Under the pieces are notes generated by a model. That model worked only from the letters and a program-made list of their open reading frames with translations, did no database searches and had not been told where the DNA came from. A program made the translations under genes and the position numbers. This document shows, one piece after another, positions 25,369 through 33,729 of a stretch of DNA of 64,000 nt. Each line of letters begins with the position of its first letter. Position 1 is the stretch's first letter. Source of the stretch: DATEMU01 sp964414585 (GTDB taxonomy: Bacteria > Planctomycetota > Phycisphaerae > UBA1845 > UTPLA1); NCBI GenBank assembly GCA_964414585.1, contig CAYPXR010000001.1, forward strand, positions 33,141-97,140, in the 5' to 3' direction.

Positions 25369-26763
25369 CTACTTCCACTCTCGCACGATCTTTTTGAAGC
25401 GATCCCCCCGCTCTTCATAGTTCTTGAACCAGTCATAGCTCGCGCAGGCCGGGGACAGCAAGACCACGTCGCCAGGCGACGTTGACCGTTTCGCGGATTC
25501 CACCGCCTCCGTAAAGTCCTTCACACTGCGGACCTCCGGAGTCTCGCGATCGCCTTTCGCGCTATGGATCGAATCGAGAATCTTGCCCGCCGTCTGGCCG
25601 ATGCAAATCGCCGCCTTGGCGCGATCGGCGATGAGCCGACCCAACTCCGCAAAGGGACTGCCTTTGTCCGACCCTCCGACGATGATCACGACACCGCCGT
25701 CGAACGCGCGCAGAGACGTCATCGCCGCCTCCGGCGTGGTCGCCTTGGAGTCGTTGTAATATTTCACGCCCTTGAACTCGCGGACGAATTCCAGGCGGTG
25801 AATCAGACCGGCGAACTTCGACAGCGCGGTTGTCGCCGCATCGTCCGCCACGCCGAGAATTCGAGACACCGCCAGTGCCGCGGCGGCATTTTGGATGTTG
25901 TGCAGACCGGGAACCGCCAATTGTACGGCCAACTCGTCGCGCTGCACCCGTCCAAGCTCCGTGATTTCCAACTGTGCCCGGCGCGAAGCCGCATCCGCGC
26001 CATAGCGACAGACACGGCGGCGGTTCGCCCACGGCACCGGCAACTGCGCTACACCTTCGCCGAAGGGCATCACCACCCAGTCGTCGGCCGATTGATACCG
26101 ATAGATATTCGCCTTGGCATCGGCGTAGGCTTGCAACGTGCCATGTCGGTCGAGATGGTTGTCGCGAAGGTTGGTGACGACCGCGATCTGGGGGCTGCGT
26201 CGAATTTTCGCCGCGTCCTCCAGTTGGAAACTCGACAGTTCAAGCACGACGATATCCCGCTCGTCGATGGCCGGCAGATCGTCGAGCAGCGACTTGCCGA
26301 TGTTTCCGCCGAGCCACACGCGGCCGTGACGCCACTCCGGCGAGCCCTGCGCCAATTCCAGGATCGCCCCGATCATCGCCGTCGTGGTGCTTTTTCCGAC
26401 GGTGCCGGTGATGCCGACGATCCGGCCCCGGCAACGCTCCAGAAAGAGATTCATTTCGCTCGACCACGGGATGCCTCGGCCAAGCGCCGCCTGGAAGAAG
26501 GCCGACTTCGTTTTGTCCACCGCCGGGCTCACGACCACCAGATCGCAACCGTCGAGATCGGATTCGTCGTGCCCGCCGAGTCGAAAGGTGAGCGGCAGGC
26601 CTTCAAGAGGCTTCAAGCTCGTCGCGAGATCGTCGCGCGAGGCCAAATCGGTGACGTGAACCTTGGCGCCCCGTCCGCACAGCCAGCGTGTAACGCCGAT
26701 TCCCCCGCCGAAGCGGCCGAGGCCCATGACGACCACGCGTTTTCCTGAAAGACGATCGGTCAT
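25369..26763 (-). CDS. murD: UDP-N-acetylmuramoylalanine-D-glutamate ligase
   Basis: A cytoplasmic peptidoglycan enzyme that adds D-Glu to UDP-MurNAc-L-Ala with ATP; 464 residues, normal for the family. The N-terminal Rossmann-like start is KRVVVMGLGRFGGG, the ATP-binding motif GTVGKSTTTAMIG (about residue 118), and the C-terminal domain carries RLEFVREFKGVKYYNDSKATTPEA (about 325). The gene lies just downstream of purD on the minus strand and converges on the rlmN-like gene. It is isolated from the usual dcw cluster, as is common in planctomycetes. Confidence 0.95.
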   Translation of the reverse strand: MTDRLSGKRVVVMGLGRFGGGIGVTRWLCGRGAKVHVTDLASRDDLATSLKPLEGLPLTFRLGGHDESDLDGCDLVVVSPAVDKTKSAFFQAALGRGIPWSSEMNLFLERCRGRIVGITGTVGKSTTTAMIGAILELAQGSPEWRHGRVWLGGNIGKSLLDDLPAIDERDIVVLELSSFQLEDAAKIRRSPQIAVVTNLRDNHLDRHGTLQAYADAKANIYRYQSADDWVVMPFGEGVAQLPVPWANRRRVCRYGADAASRRAQLEITELGRVQRDELAVQLAVPGLHNIQNAAAALAVSRILGVADDAATTALSKFAGLIHRLEFVREFKGVKYYNDSKATTPEAAMTSLRAFDGGVVIIVGGSDKGSPFAELGRLIADRAKAAICIGQTAGKILDSIHSAKGDRETPEVRSVKDFTEAVESAKRSTSPGDVVLLSPACASYDWFKNYEERGDRFKKIVREWK

Positions 26764-26805
26764 CTCGCATCCGTGCTTGCCGACGGCGGGCCGAACCGCC
26801 CCGAC

Positions 26806-28155
26806 TCATCGTCCCGAGACGCGCATCGCGATGTCGCCTCGAAAATACGCGCCCTTGAACGAAATCTTCTGCGTCGCCGCATACGCCCGCTGTCGCGCCT
26901 GTGCGATATTCTCGCCGAGCGCCGTGACGCCAAGCACTCGACCGCCGGCGGTCACGACCTCGCCCTTGTCGAGCGCGGTCCCCGCGTGAAAGACCTGCAC
27001 GCAATCGAGCGCTGCCGCGTCTTCCAGACCACTGATCGCATGGCCCTTCGCATAGTCATCCGGGTATCCACCCGAGGCCATGACCACGCAAACCGCCGAC
27101 GCCGGTTTCCACCGCAAGTCCACCTGATCGAGCGTGCCGTTGACCGTCGCCTCCAGCACGTCGAGCAGATCGCTCTCCATGCGCATCAATATCGGCTGTG
27201 TCTCCGGATCACCGAAGCGGCAGTTGAACTCCAGCACCTTTGGGCCACCCGCCGTCATCATCAGCCCGGCATAAAGTACGCCGCGATAAACCACATCCTC
27301 TCGGCGCAGCGCATCGACGATCGGGACGAAAACCTCGCGCTCGATCGTCGCCAGGTCCTCCTCCGTCAACGCATCTGAGGGGCTGTAAGCGCCCATGCCG
27401 CCGGTGTTCGGGCCGGTGTCATTTTCGCCGAGCCGCTTGTGGTCCGACGCCGTCTCCAGCGTGTAAATCGTCTGCCCGTCGATCAGGGCGAGGACGCTGA
27501 CCTCCGGGCCGTTCAGCATTTCTTCGATCACGACGCGCCGGCCGGCATCGCCAAGCTTGCGCTTGACCATCAAATCTTCAAGCGTCAGCAGCCCATCCGC
27601 CGGATCGGGATGGACGAAAACGCCCTTGCCCTTGGCGAGACCGCTGGCCTTGATGACGATCCCCTCGTCGCGTGTGGAGACATAGTGACGGGCCATGTCA
27701 TAGCCGCTCTGAAAGCTGGGCGACGCGGCTTCATCCTTGTCGCGTCCGGCTTGTTTGGCCTGGGCGATTTCCTGGCTCGTCGGGCCAAAGATTCGGCACT
27801 CCGCGGTCGGCACGCCGGCCTCGCGCATCAATTGCTTGGCATAGCCCTTGTCGCCTTCCAGCCGGGCCGCCGATGCGCGCGGACCGAAAATGCGAAGCCC
27901 GGCCGCCTCGAATTTGTCGACGATCCCCGCACAAAGCGGGTCCTCCGGCCCGACGACGGTCAGGTCGATTTTTTCCCTCTTGGCAAACGCCAGCAGCCCG
28001 TCCACGTCCTCCGCAGCAATCGCGACGTTTTTGGCGACGTGGCCGGTCCCGGCATTGCCCGGGGCGCAGAAGACCTCAGGCTTTCGCCGCGAGGCTTTCA
28101 ACCTCCAACAGATCGCATGTTCGCGGCCTCCGCCGCCAATGACCAGGACTTTCAT
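26806..28155 (-). CDS. purD: Phosphoribosylamine-glycine ligase
   Basis: The second step of purine biosynthesis: ATP-dependent joining of glycine to phosphoribosylamine. 449 residues with an ATP-grasp fold. Signatures are MKVLVIGGGGREHAICW at the start, the PEDPLCAGIVD loop, FGPRASAARLEGDKGYAK, GLAKGKGV and the RFGDPETQ magnesium/ATP motif. There is an insertion rich in charged residues (about 125-145, AGRDKDEAASP). It is followed by murD with 42 bases between them, on the same strand. Confidence 0.96.
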   Translation of the reverse strand: MKVLVIGGGGREHAICWRLKASRRKPEVFCAPGNAGTGHVAKNVAIAAEDVDGLLAFAKREKIDLTVVGPEDPLCAGIVDKFEAAGLRIFGPRASAARLEGDKGYAKQLMREAGVPTAECRIFGPTSQEIAQAKQAGRDKDEAASPSFQSGYDMARHYVSTRDEGIVIKASGLAKGKGVFVHPDPADGLLTLEDLMVKRKLGDAGRRVVIEEMLNGPEVSVLALIDGQTIYTLETASDHKRLGENDTGPNTGGMGAYSPSDALTEEDLATIEREVFVPIVDALRREDVVYRGVLYAGLMMTAGGPKVLEFNCRFGDPETQPILMRMESDLLDVLEATVNGTLDQVDLRWKPASAVCVVMASGGYPDDYAKGHAISGLEDAAALDCVQVFHAGTALDKGEVVTAGGRVLGVTALGENIAQARQRAYAATQKISFKGAYFRGDIAMRVSGR

Positions 28156-28299
28156 GAAACGGATAATACGCCCGGTAACGCGTTTGCGAAACCGTCCGCG
28201 ACGACGATCCTCTGAGTGCTCGCCGGGATGTTATTGAAGCGAAACAGCGACCCGGCTAAACTGCCTCTCCCGGTTCGTTGCCCCAAGCCGGTGCCCATG

Positions 28300-28370
28300 C
28301 GGGTGTAGCTCAATGGTAGAGCACTAGCCTTCCAAGCTAGATGTTGCGCGTTCGAGTCGCGTCGCCCGCT
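28300..28370 (+). tRNA. tRNA-Gly (anticodon TCC)
   Basis: Acceptor GCGGGTG pairs with CGCCCGC with one wobble and the discriminator is T. The anticodon stem CTAGC/GCTAG encloses CTTCCAA, anticodon TCC. The T arm has GCGCG/CGCGT and loop TTCGAGT. No CCA is encoded. Confidence 0.95.
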
Positions 28371-28446
28371 GTTGGACTGTTATCTTAATGCCGCCTGATC
28401 CCTCCGGCCGAGCCTCGGGTGCGATGGATTTCACCTTCGCGTTTCG

Positions 28447-28986
28447 ATGATCAAGTTCAATCTTGAAGAAGCGCTGCAGATTCTCGCGAGGACGCCGCAC
28501 GTCCTTCGCTCGACGCTTGCCGGCTTGCCGGAGACGTGGTGGAACGGCCGTTATGGCCCGAATACCTGGTCGCCGCATGAAATCGTCGGACACCTCATCC
28601 ACGGTGAACGCACCGATTGGATGGTACGAACCAGGCATATCCTCCAGCGTGGTGAATCGCCGCCTTTTCAGGCGTTCGATCGAAATGGTCATGCGGCCTT
28701 ATGCCGTGAGAAGAAACTCCCGGAATTGCTGGATCTCTTCGCCAGCCTGCGCAACGACAATCTCGCGAATCTGCGATCACTGACCATCGAACCGGACCAC
28801 CTCACCCGGCGCGGGACGCACCCGGCGTTGGGCACGGTGACGCTTTCACAACTATTGGCGGCCTGGACCGTTCACGACCTCAACCATATCGCCCAAATCT
28901 GCAAGGCGATGGCCTATCAATACAAGACCGAAACAGGACCATGGGAAGCCTATCTTTCGATACTTTCCCCACCGGCCCCACGCTAA
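28447..28986 (+). CDS. DinB/YfiT-family putative metal-dependent protein
   Basis: A 179-residue four-helix-bundle protein of the DinB/YfiT-like superfamily. Metal ligands are expected in the first helix pair (WSPHEIVGHLIHGE, about residues 44-54) and the last (WTVHDLNHIAQI, about 142-153). Related proteins act as thiol-dependent transferases, for example with bacillithiol, but no bacillithiol genes are present here. It precedes the second ArsR cassette by 155 bases and has its own start context; no overlap with neighbours. Confidence 0.85.
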   Translation: MIKFNLEEALQILARTPHVLRSTLAGLPETWWNGRYGPNTWSPHEIVGHLIHGERTDWMVRTRHILQRGESPPFQAFDRNGHAALCREKKLPELLDLFASLRNDNLANLRSLTIEPDHLTRRGTHPALGTVTLSQLLAAWTVHDLNHIAQICKAMAYQYKTETGPWEAYLSILSPPAPR

Positions 28987-29097
28987 GGCCCCAGGAATAC
29001 CGCTCATTCCCCCGGAAGAACACTGTTACGATCGACGGCATCCCTCGAAGCAACCGGTTGAGCGACCCGCGGAAACGAAAAAAAATTAGAATTCCTA

Positions 29098-29127
29098 TTG
29101 ACAAGAATATTTGTCAAGACATATGAT
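29098..29127 (+). promoter_or_regulatory. Sigma70-type promoter with embedded palindromic operator
   Basis: TTGACA (29098-29103) and TATGAT (29122-29127) are separated by 18 bases. A perfect palindrome, TTGACAA-N6-TTGTCAA (29098-29117), covers the -35 box and most of the spacer. The transcription start is expected at about 29134, only about 8 bases before the ATG of the ArsR-like gene, so the message is almost leaderless. The palindrome is a likely autorepressor site. Confidence 0.75.
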
Positions 29128-29141
29128 ACAGTCGGTGTCGC

Positions 29142-29792
29142 ATGGCAACCTCCGCTGCCCTTCAAGTCCTCCAAAGGCCCGACCAGGGTGCGGTCATGCT
29201 CCACCCCGTCCGGCTCAAAATTCTTGGCATGCTCGCCGAGCCGAATTCCGCGACCGGCCTTTCCCGTGAGGTGGGACTCCCCCGCCAGAAGATCAACTAC
29301 CACCTTCGCGAACTCGAAAAGAGCGGGCTCGTTCGCTTCGTCAAACAACGGCGCAAAGGCAACTGCCTCGAAAGAATCGTGCAGGCGACCGCGCGTAGCT
29401 ACCTCATCAGCCCGGAAATGCTCGGCTCGCTTGCGTCTGACCCGTCGCGCATTTCCGACCATTTCTCGTCCGGCTACATGGTCGCCGTCGCCGCCCGAAC
29501 CATCCGCGAACTGGCCATCCTTCAGCAACGCGCCGACAAGGCGAATCGCCCGCTCCCGACCTTCAACTTGCAGGCGGAAATCCGTTTCGCCAGCGACGAG
29601 GATCGAAACGGCTTTGCCGAGGCGCTGACGCGGGAGATCGCCCGATTGACGGCGAAGTACCACAACGACGCCGCGCCGACGGGCCGCCTCTATCGCTTCT
29701 TTCTCGGCGGCTACCCGGCGATCACCCAGTCCGCGGAGGACGATGAGCGACCCGCAAAGCCCCGCTCAAAGCGAAAGGGGGCGTCGCCATGA
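29142..29792 (+). CDS. ArsR/HTH-type transcriptional regulator
   Basis: A 216-residue regulator. A winged helix lies at about residues 18-85 (LHPVRLKILGMLAEPNSATGL, REVGLPRQKINYHLRELEKSG and a basic wing RFVKQRRKGNCLERI). The C-terminal half (about 90-200) is helical and may bind an effector. It ends in a basic tail. The start is next to the promoter's -10 box with no ribosome-binding site. The stop overlaps the ATG of the first SRPBCC gene (ATGA). It parallels the ArsR gene at 8785-9147. Confidence 0.88.
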   Translation: MATSAALQVLQRPDQGAVMLHPVRLKILGMLAEPNSATGLSREVGLPRQKINYHLRELEKSGLVRFVKQRRKGNCLERIVQATARSYLISPEMLGSLASDPSRISDHFSSGYMVAVAARTIRELAILQQRADKANRPLPTFNLQAEIRFASDEDRNGFAEALTREIARLTAKYHNDAAPTGRLYRFFLGGYPAITQSAEDDERPAKPRSKRKGASP

Positions 29793-30637
29793 ACAAGACC
29801 AAAGGCCCGCGATCCATCGAAAAGGAAATTCGCATCCTCGCGCCCGTCGAGGCCGTCTGGAAGGCGCTGACCGACGCCGAAGAATTAACCCGATGGTTCC
29901 CTCTCAACGCCAAAGTGACCCCCGGCGAAGGCGGGCACATCTGGATGGCGTGGAAAAACGACTGGCAATTTCAATCGCCGATTGCCGCATGGGTTCCCAA
30001 TGAACATCTTCGATTGATCCAAATGGAGCCAACGCCGGCGGCGAAGCCCGGAGAACCCGGCCCGCCTTTTGAAATTCCTCATCAAATCGCCCTCGACTAT
30101 TGTCTCGATGGTCGCGGGGGCGAAACGACGCTGAGGCTCGTTCATTCCGGATTCTCGCGTGACGCCTTGTGGGACGTGCAGTACGACCGCACGATCACCG
30201 GCTGGCATTTCCAACTCGGCGGGCTGAAGCTCTATCTGGAACGACACTACGGCACCCCGCGCCGCTGTATCTACTGCCGCAAGTCCATCCCCCACCTGTC
30301 GCTCGCCGAAGCCTGGAAAAGACTAATGAGCCCGGCAGGATTCCTGAAGGATGAACATCCAGGTCCTTGCAGAACGGACACAAGATATGCCCTGACAACC
30401 TCGCTCGGCGATCGCTTCGAGGGGCTGGTCCACGCATGGACGCCGCCCACAAACTTCGCCGCGACGGTCACCAACCTCAACGACGCCTGGGCGCGATTGC
30501 ATCTGGACGACCTGCCGCCTTGGGGCCGGCGCGACGTGAACTTTTTCATCGCAACGTACGCCCTGCCGAAACAACAAGTCGCGGACCTTCAGGAGCGATT
30601 CGATCAGCTGCTGTGCTCGGTGTTGGCGCCAAGATGA
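29789..30637 (+). CDS. SRPBCC/AHSA1-domain protein, two-domain
   Basis: A 282-residue protein. The N-terminal START-like domain (about residues 1-145) begins EIRILAPVEAVWKALTDAEEL, with TRWFPLNAKVTPGEGG and GETTLRLVHSGFSRDALW. The C-terminal part (about 180-282) looks like a second, more divergent domain. A short Cys-x2-Cys (IYCRKS, region about 157-162) is absent from its paralogue at 30795. The gene is coupled to the ArsR gene upstream by an ATGA overlap. Ligand unknown. Confidence 0.88.
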   Translation: MNKTKGPRSIEKEIRILAPVEAVWKALTDAEELTRWFPLNAKVTPGEGGHIWMAWKNDWQFQSPIAAWVPNEHLRLIQMEPTPAAKPGEPGPPFEIPHQIALDYCLDGRGGETTLRLVHSGFSRDALWDVQYDRTITGWHFQLGGLKLYLERHYGTPRRCIYCRKSIPHLSLAEAWKRLMSPAGFLKDEHPGPCRTDTRYALTTSLGDRFEGLVHAWTPPTNFAATVTNLNDAWARLHLDDLPPWGRRDVNFFIATYALPKQQVADLQERFDQLLCSVLAPR

Positions 30638-30794
30638 TCGACAAAGGTGAGAGCAACTGTGGCGAGCCGGAGAGATGTTTATGTTGTTATGCAGAATCCT
30701 CATCGCGACCGTCGGGGTCGCAACCATCGTGGGAATGGAGCCGAACAGGCCGGCCGGCGTCAAGTCCAGTCCTGACGCCAAGGGAGTTAGAACA

Positions 30795-31619
30795 ATGAAT
30801 CCGAAGCAAGACTCACGATCGTTCGAAATGCAACTGGAAATCAACGCCCCGGTCGAGGCCGTGTGGAAAGCGCTGACGGACGCACACGAACTCACCCAGT
30901 GGTTTCCGCTCAACGCCAAAGTCAAGCCCGGCGCCGGAGGGAACATCTGGTCCTCCTGGGGCCCGCCCTTTGAAGGAGATTCACGGATCGAAATCTGGGA
31001 GCCGAACAAACGATTGAAGACGGGCTGGCCCACCTGGGGCGCGAAGAATGACGAGGCACGCGCGCGACTGACCGTCGACTATCACCTGGAAGGCCGCGGC
31101 GGAAAGACGATCCTTCGGCTGGTCCACTCCGGCTTCGGCAAAGACGCGTCCTGGGACAAAGAATACGACGGTGTCTCGCGCGGATGGTCATTTGAGCTTC
31201 GCGGTCTCCGCCATTACCTCGAAAATCATCGTGGCGAAAAACGCCGCGTCATTTGGTCGAAAAAAGTGACGGATCGTCCCATCGAGTCGGCGATGACCCG
31301 CGTCATCGGCCCGTCGGGTCTCGTTCTACGCGGAAAAATCGACGGGCTGAAGGAAGGCGACCGATATCGATTGGACGTCGTCGGCACGAAACGTCACATC
31401 GAAGGCATCGTGGCGGCGAACATTCCGCCGCGTCATTTCTCCGGCAGCGCGACGAACTTCAACAACGCCTTTTTCCGTTGCGAACTCGAAGCCTGCGGGC
31501 CCGACGGCAAGGAGGAAATCTGGGTCTGGCTCTCGACTTACGGACTGCCCGCCGAGGACTGCGACAAACTGGAAAGCGATTTGCGATCGTCCCTGGATCG
31601 CGCGCTGGCAGGCGGCTGA
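30795..31619 (+). CDS. SRPBCC/AHSA1-domain protein, two-domain
   Basis: A 274-residue paralogue of the preceding gene, with QLEINAPVEAVWKALTDAHEL, TQWFPLNAKVKPGAGG and GKTILRLVHSGFGKD, so the pair arose by tandem duplication. The start at 30795 is set by AAGGGAG upstream and by alignment with the paralogue; an in-frame ATG at 30675 would add 40 residues without homology. A strong terminator follows at 31688, so it is probably the last gene of the cassette. Confidence 0.88.
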   Translation: MNPKQDSRSFEMQLEINAPVEAVWKALTDAHELTQWFPLNAKVKPGAGGNIWSSWGPPFEGDSRIEIWEPNKRLKTGWPTWGAKNDEARARLTVDYHLEGRGGKTILRLVHSGFGKDASWDKEYDGVSRGWSFELRGLRHYLENHRGEKRRVIWSKKVTDRPIESAMTRVIGPSGLVLRGKIDGLKEGDRYRLDVVGTKRHIEGIVAANIPPRHFSGSATNFNNAFFRCELEACGPDGKEEIWVWLSTYGLPAEDCDKLESDLRSSLDRALAGG

Positions 31620-31687
31620 GTTGATCGGCCGGTCCACTCCAGAATTGGAAGCCGGAAGAACAGGCTCGCCCTTCCGGCATCCCCCCC

Positions 31688-31722
31688 AAGCTCACGGACG
31701 CGTGTCCGTGAGCTTGATTTTT
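31688..31722 (+). terminator. Intrinsic terminator after the second SRPBCC cassette
   Basis: A perfect 12-bp inverted repeat (AAGCTCACGGAC 31688-31699, GTCCGTGAGCTT 31704-31715) with a 4-nt loop (GCGT) is followed by GATTTTT. Confidence 0.9.
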
Positions 31723-31779
31723 CGATGCCAACCTCTCATGGAGGACCTTCCGGGGCAGAGTTGGGTCGTCCCCATTCTA

Positions 31780-31796
31780 TTGGCACGCTTCTTGCT
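31780..31796 (+). promoter_or_regulatory. Sigma54 (-24/-12) promoter for asnA
   Basis: TTGGCACG-CTTC-TTGCT matches the consensus exactly, with GG at 31782-31783 and GC at 31794-31795, ten bases between them. Transcription should start about 31807, giving a leader of about 70 nt before asnA. It lies downstream of the terminator at 31688, so asnA is its own unit. No enhancer palindrome was recognised upstream. Confidence 0.8.
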
Positions 31797-31877
31797 AGGT
31801 TTCGTGGCGTGGGTTGGTCGGTGGATGCGGTTTCGCTCCATCGCACCGCCCTGACGTCACTTCTTGGAGGTCACATC

Positions 31878-33008
31878 ATGGCTGACAAAAAAGCGGATCT
31901 CGCCGGACCCGGCATAGGCAATTACGACGAGGTCGAAAAAATCCTGCCCCGAAACTACCGATCGTTTCTGAACCCCAGGGAAACGCAAATGGCCCTGACG
32001 GCGCTCAAGCGGTACATCGAAGATCATCTCTGCAAGGAACTGAACCTCATCCGCGTCGAGGTGCCTCTCTTCGTTGAAGTGGACAGCGGCGTCAACGATT
32101 TCCTTGACCGCGACGGCTCGCGGTCGCCGGTCCAATTCCACATCACGAACGATTACGACAAACACCCCGTCGATGCCCAGGTCGTACAGGCGGCGACCAA
32201 GTGGAAGCGAATGGCGCTCAGGCAATTCGACATGCGGCCGGGCGAAGGCCTCGTCACCGACATGCGCGCGATCCGCAAGGACTATTTCCTCGACCACGAC
32301 CACAGCGTTTATGTGGACCAGTGGGACTGGGAAAAGGTCATCACGCCAGACCAGCGGAATCTGAACTATTTGAAACAAACCGTCCGCAAGATTTGGCGGG
32401 TCATCAAAGGCGCCGAGCAATTCATCCAGGGCGAGTTCCCCGCGCTCAAGACTTCACAATATCCGAACCTGCCGGACGATCTGGTCTTCCTGCACGCGGA
32501 AGAAATCCTCGACATGTACCCCGACCTGCCGAGAAAGGCGCGCGAGACGGCCGTCCTCCAGAAGCACCCGGCCGTTTTCATCGTTGGCATCGGCTGGACG
32601 CTCAAGGACGGCTTCCCCCACGAGCTCCGCGCCGCGGATTACGACGATTGGGTCACGGATACCAAATCCGAATCCGGTCAGCCCACGCACGGATTGAACG
32701 GCGACATTCTCGTCTGGAACCCCGTTACGAAACGTCGACACGAACTCTCGTCGATGGTCATCCGCGTCACCAAGGACACGTTGAAAGTGCAATTGGAGAT
32801 GACCCGGCAGCTCGATTTCCTCAATCTGCCCTATCACCAGTCAATCCTGCACGACGATATTCCGCTGAGCATCGGCGGCGGAATCGGCCAATCGCGGACG
32901 ACGATGCTCCTGCTCCGCAAGGCCCACCTCGGCGAAGTCAGCGTGACGGTCTGGCCGAAGGTGCTCAAGGAAATGTGCCGGCAGAAGAATATCTTCGTCC
33001 TGAATTGA
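31878..33008 (+). CDS. asnA: Ammonia-dependent asparagine synthetase
   Basis: Aspartate-ammonia ligase makes asparagine from aspartate, ammonia and ATP via an aspartyl-AMP intermediate, in the cytoplasm. 376 residues, somewhat longer than E. coli AsnA (330). The class II synthetase-like core has LIRVEVPLFVEVDSGVNDFLD, FHITNDYDKHPVDAQVVQAATKWKR and the C-terminal IGGGIGQSRTTMLLL. The start at 31878 has TTGGAGG upstream; a longer in-frame ORF begins at 31725 but includes the promoter. The sigma54 promoter upstream points to control by nitrogen supply. Confidence 0.95.
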   Translation: MADKKADLAGPGIGNYDEVEKILPRNYRSFLNPRETQMALTALKRYIEDHLCKELNLIRVEVPLFVEVDSGVNDFLDRDGSRSPVQFHITNDYDKHPVDAQVVQAATKWKRMALRQFDMRPGEGLVTDMRAIRKDYFLDHDHSVYVDQWDWEKVITPDQRNLNYLKQTVRKIWRVIKGAEQFIQGEFPALKTSQYPNLPDDLVFLHAEEILDMYPDLPRKARETAVLQKHPAVFIVGIGWTLKDGFPHELRAADYDDWVTDTKSESGQPTHGLNGDILVWNPVTKRRHELSSMVIRVTKDTLKVQLEMTRQLDFLNLPYHQSILHDDIPLSIGGGIGQSRTTMLLLRKAHLGEVSVTVWPKVLKEMCRQKNIFVLN

Positions 33009-33009
33009 C

Positions 33010-33041
33010 CGGCGGCGTCTCCGCGAATGGAGAGGCCGCCG
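33010..33041. terminator. Hairpin between converging genes, no T-tract
   Basis: A 13-bp stem with one mismatch (33010-33022 against 33029-33041), with a 6-nt loop, follows the asnA stop directly and faces the end of the minus-strand membrane gene. There is no following T run, so intrinsic termination is less certain. Confidence 0.45.
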
Positions 33042-33049
33042 ACCCGAAA

Positions 33050-33640
33050 TCAGGGTGCGCGGGCAAGTACGGCGCGCTGATTCTCCGGAATCGGCGTGCC
33101 GCACTCCGGGCAGATGCCGCTCTCGTTGCCGATGAGCCAGTACCGGCACGTCGCGCAAAGCTCCCGCGTTCTCAACGTTCGCCGGTGCACGATCCCTTTC
33201 GTCACAACATAAAGCGGAAGAATCGAGTACGCGCCACCCAAAAGCCAGAGCGACACCCAGACCGTGTAATGATCAAACTCGTGCCGAGCGTCAGGGTCAA
33301 AGATGTTTCCCGTGACCCAGATTTCCTTGCCGAACAGTGATCCAAACAACCGGTGAAACGACCGCTCGACGTCCGGCGGAACCGAAAGGACAAAGGTTCC
33401 CTCGTCGCCGTCATCGAAGATTTTCTTCTCTGTAACCCGCTTCACATACAAATAGCCGCTGTCACATGCGAACCCCCAGGCGGGCTCCGGCATTGACTCG
33501 CCCGGCGGCTCATGGCCGAGCAACCAGTTGAGGTGGTAGCTCGTGGCAGCGAAGCCGATGAACAAGACGGATGCGATTCCGCTGGCAACGGTTGCGGCTC
33601 GAAAAATCAGCCGGCCATGGTGATTTGCTCTGTCCCGCAT
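33050..33640 (-). CDS. Membrane protein with C-terminal zinc ribbon
   Basis: A protein of 196 residues. Two hydrophobic segments (about residues 10-30 and 125-148) flank an extramembrane loop. The C-terminus has CATCRYWLIGNESGICPECG, the zinc ribbon found repeatedly in planctomycete membrane proteins and also in the gene at 38384. Function unknown. The start is uncertain (33640 or GTG 33685); it is divergent from proS by about 90 bases. Confidence 0.65.
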   Translation of the reverse strand: MRDRANHHGRLIFRAATVASGIASVLFIGFAATSYHLNWLLGHEPPGESMPEPAWGFACDSGYLYVKRVTEKKIFDDGDEGTFVLSVPPDVERSFHRLFGSLFGKEIWVTGNIFDPDARHEFDHYTVWVSLWLLGGAYSILPLYVVTKGIVHRRTLRTRELCATCRYWLIGNESGICPECGTPIPENQRAVLARAP

Positions 33641-33729
33641 TGTTCCAGTCAATCCCACACTTGCAAGATCGTCAGTTTCCTGCACTAATGCCCGGTTCGA
33701 ATATCAAAAGACATTTTGAGGTGCCCCGA

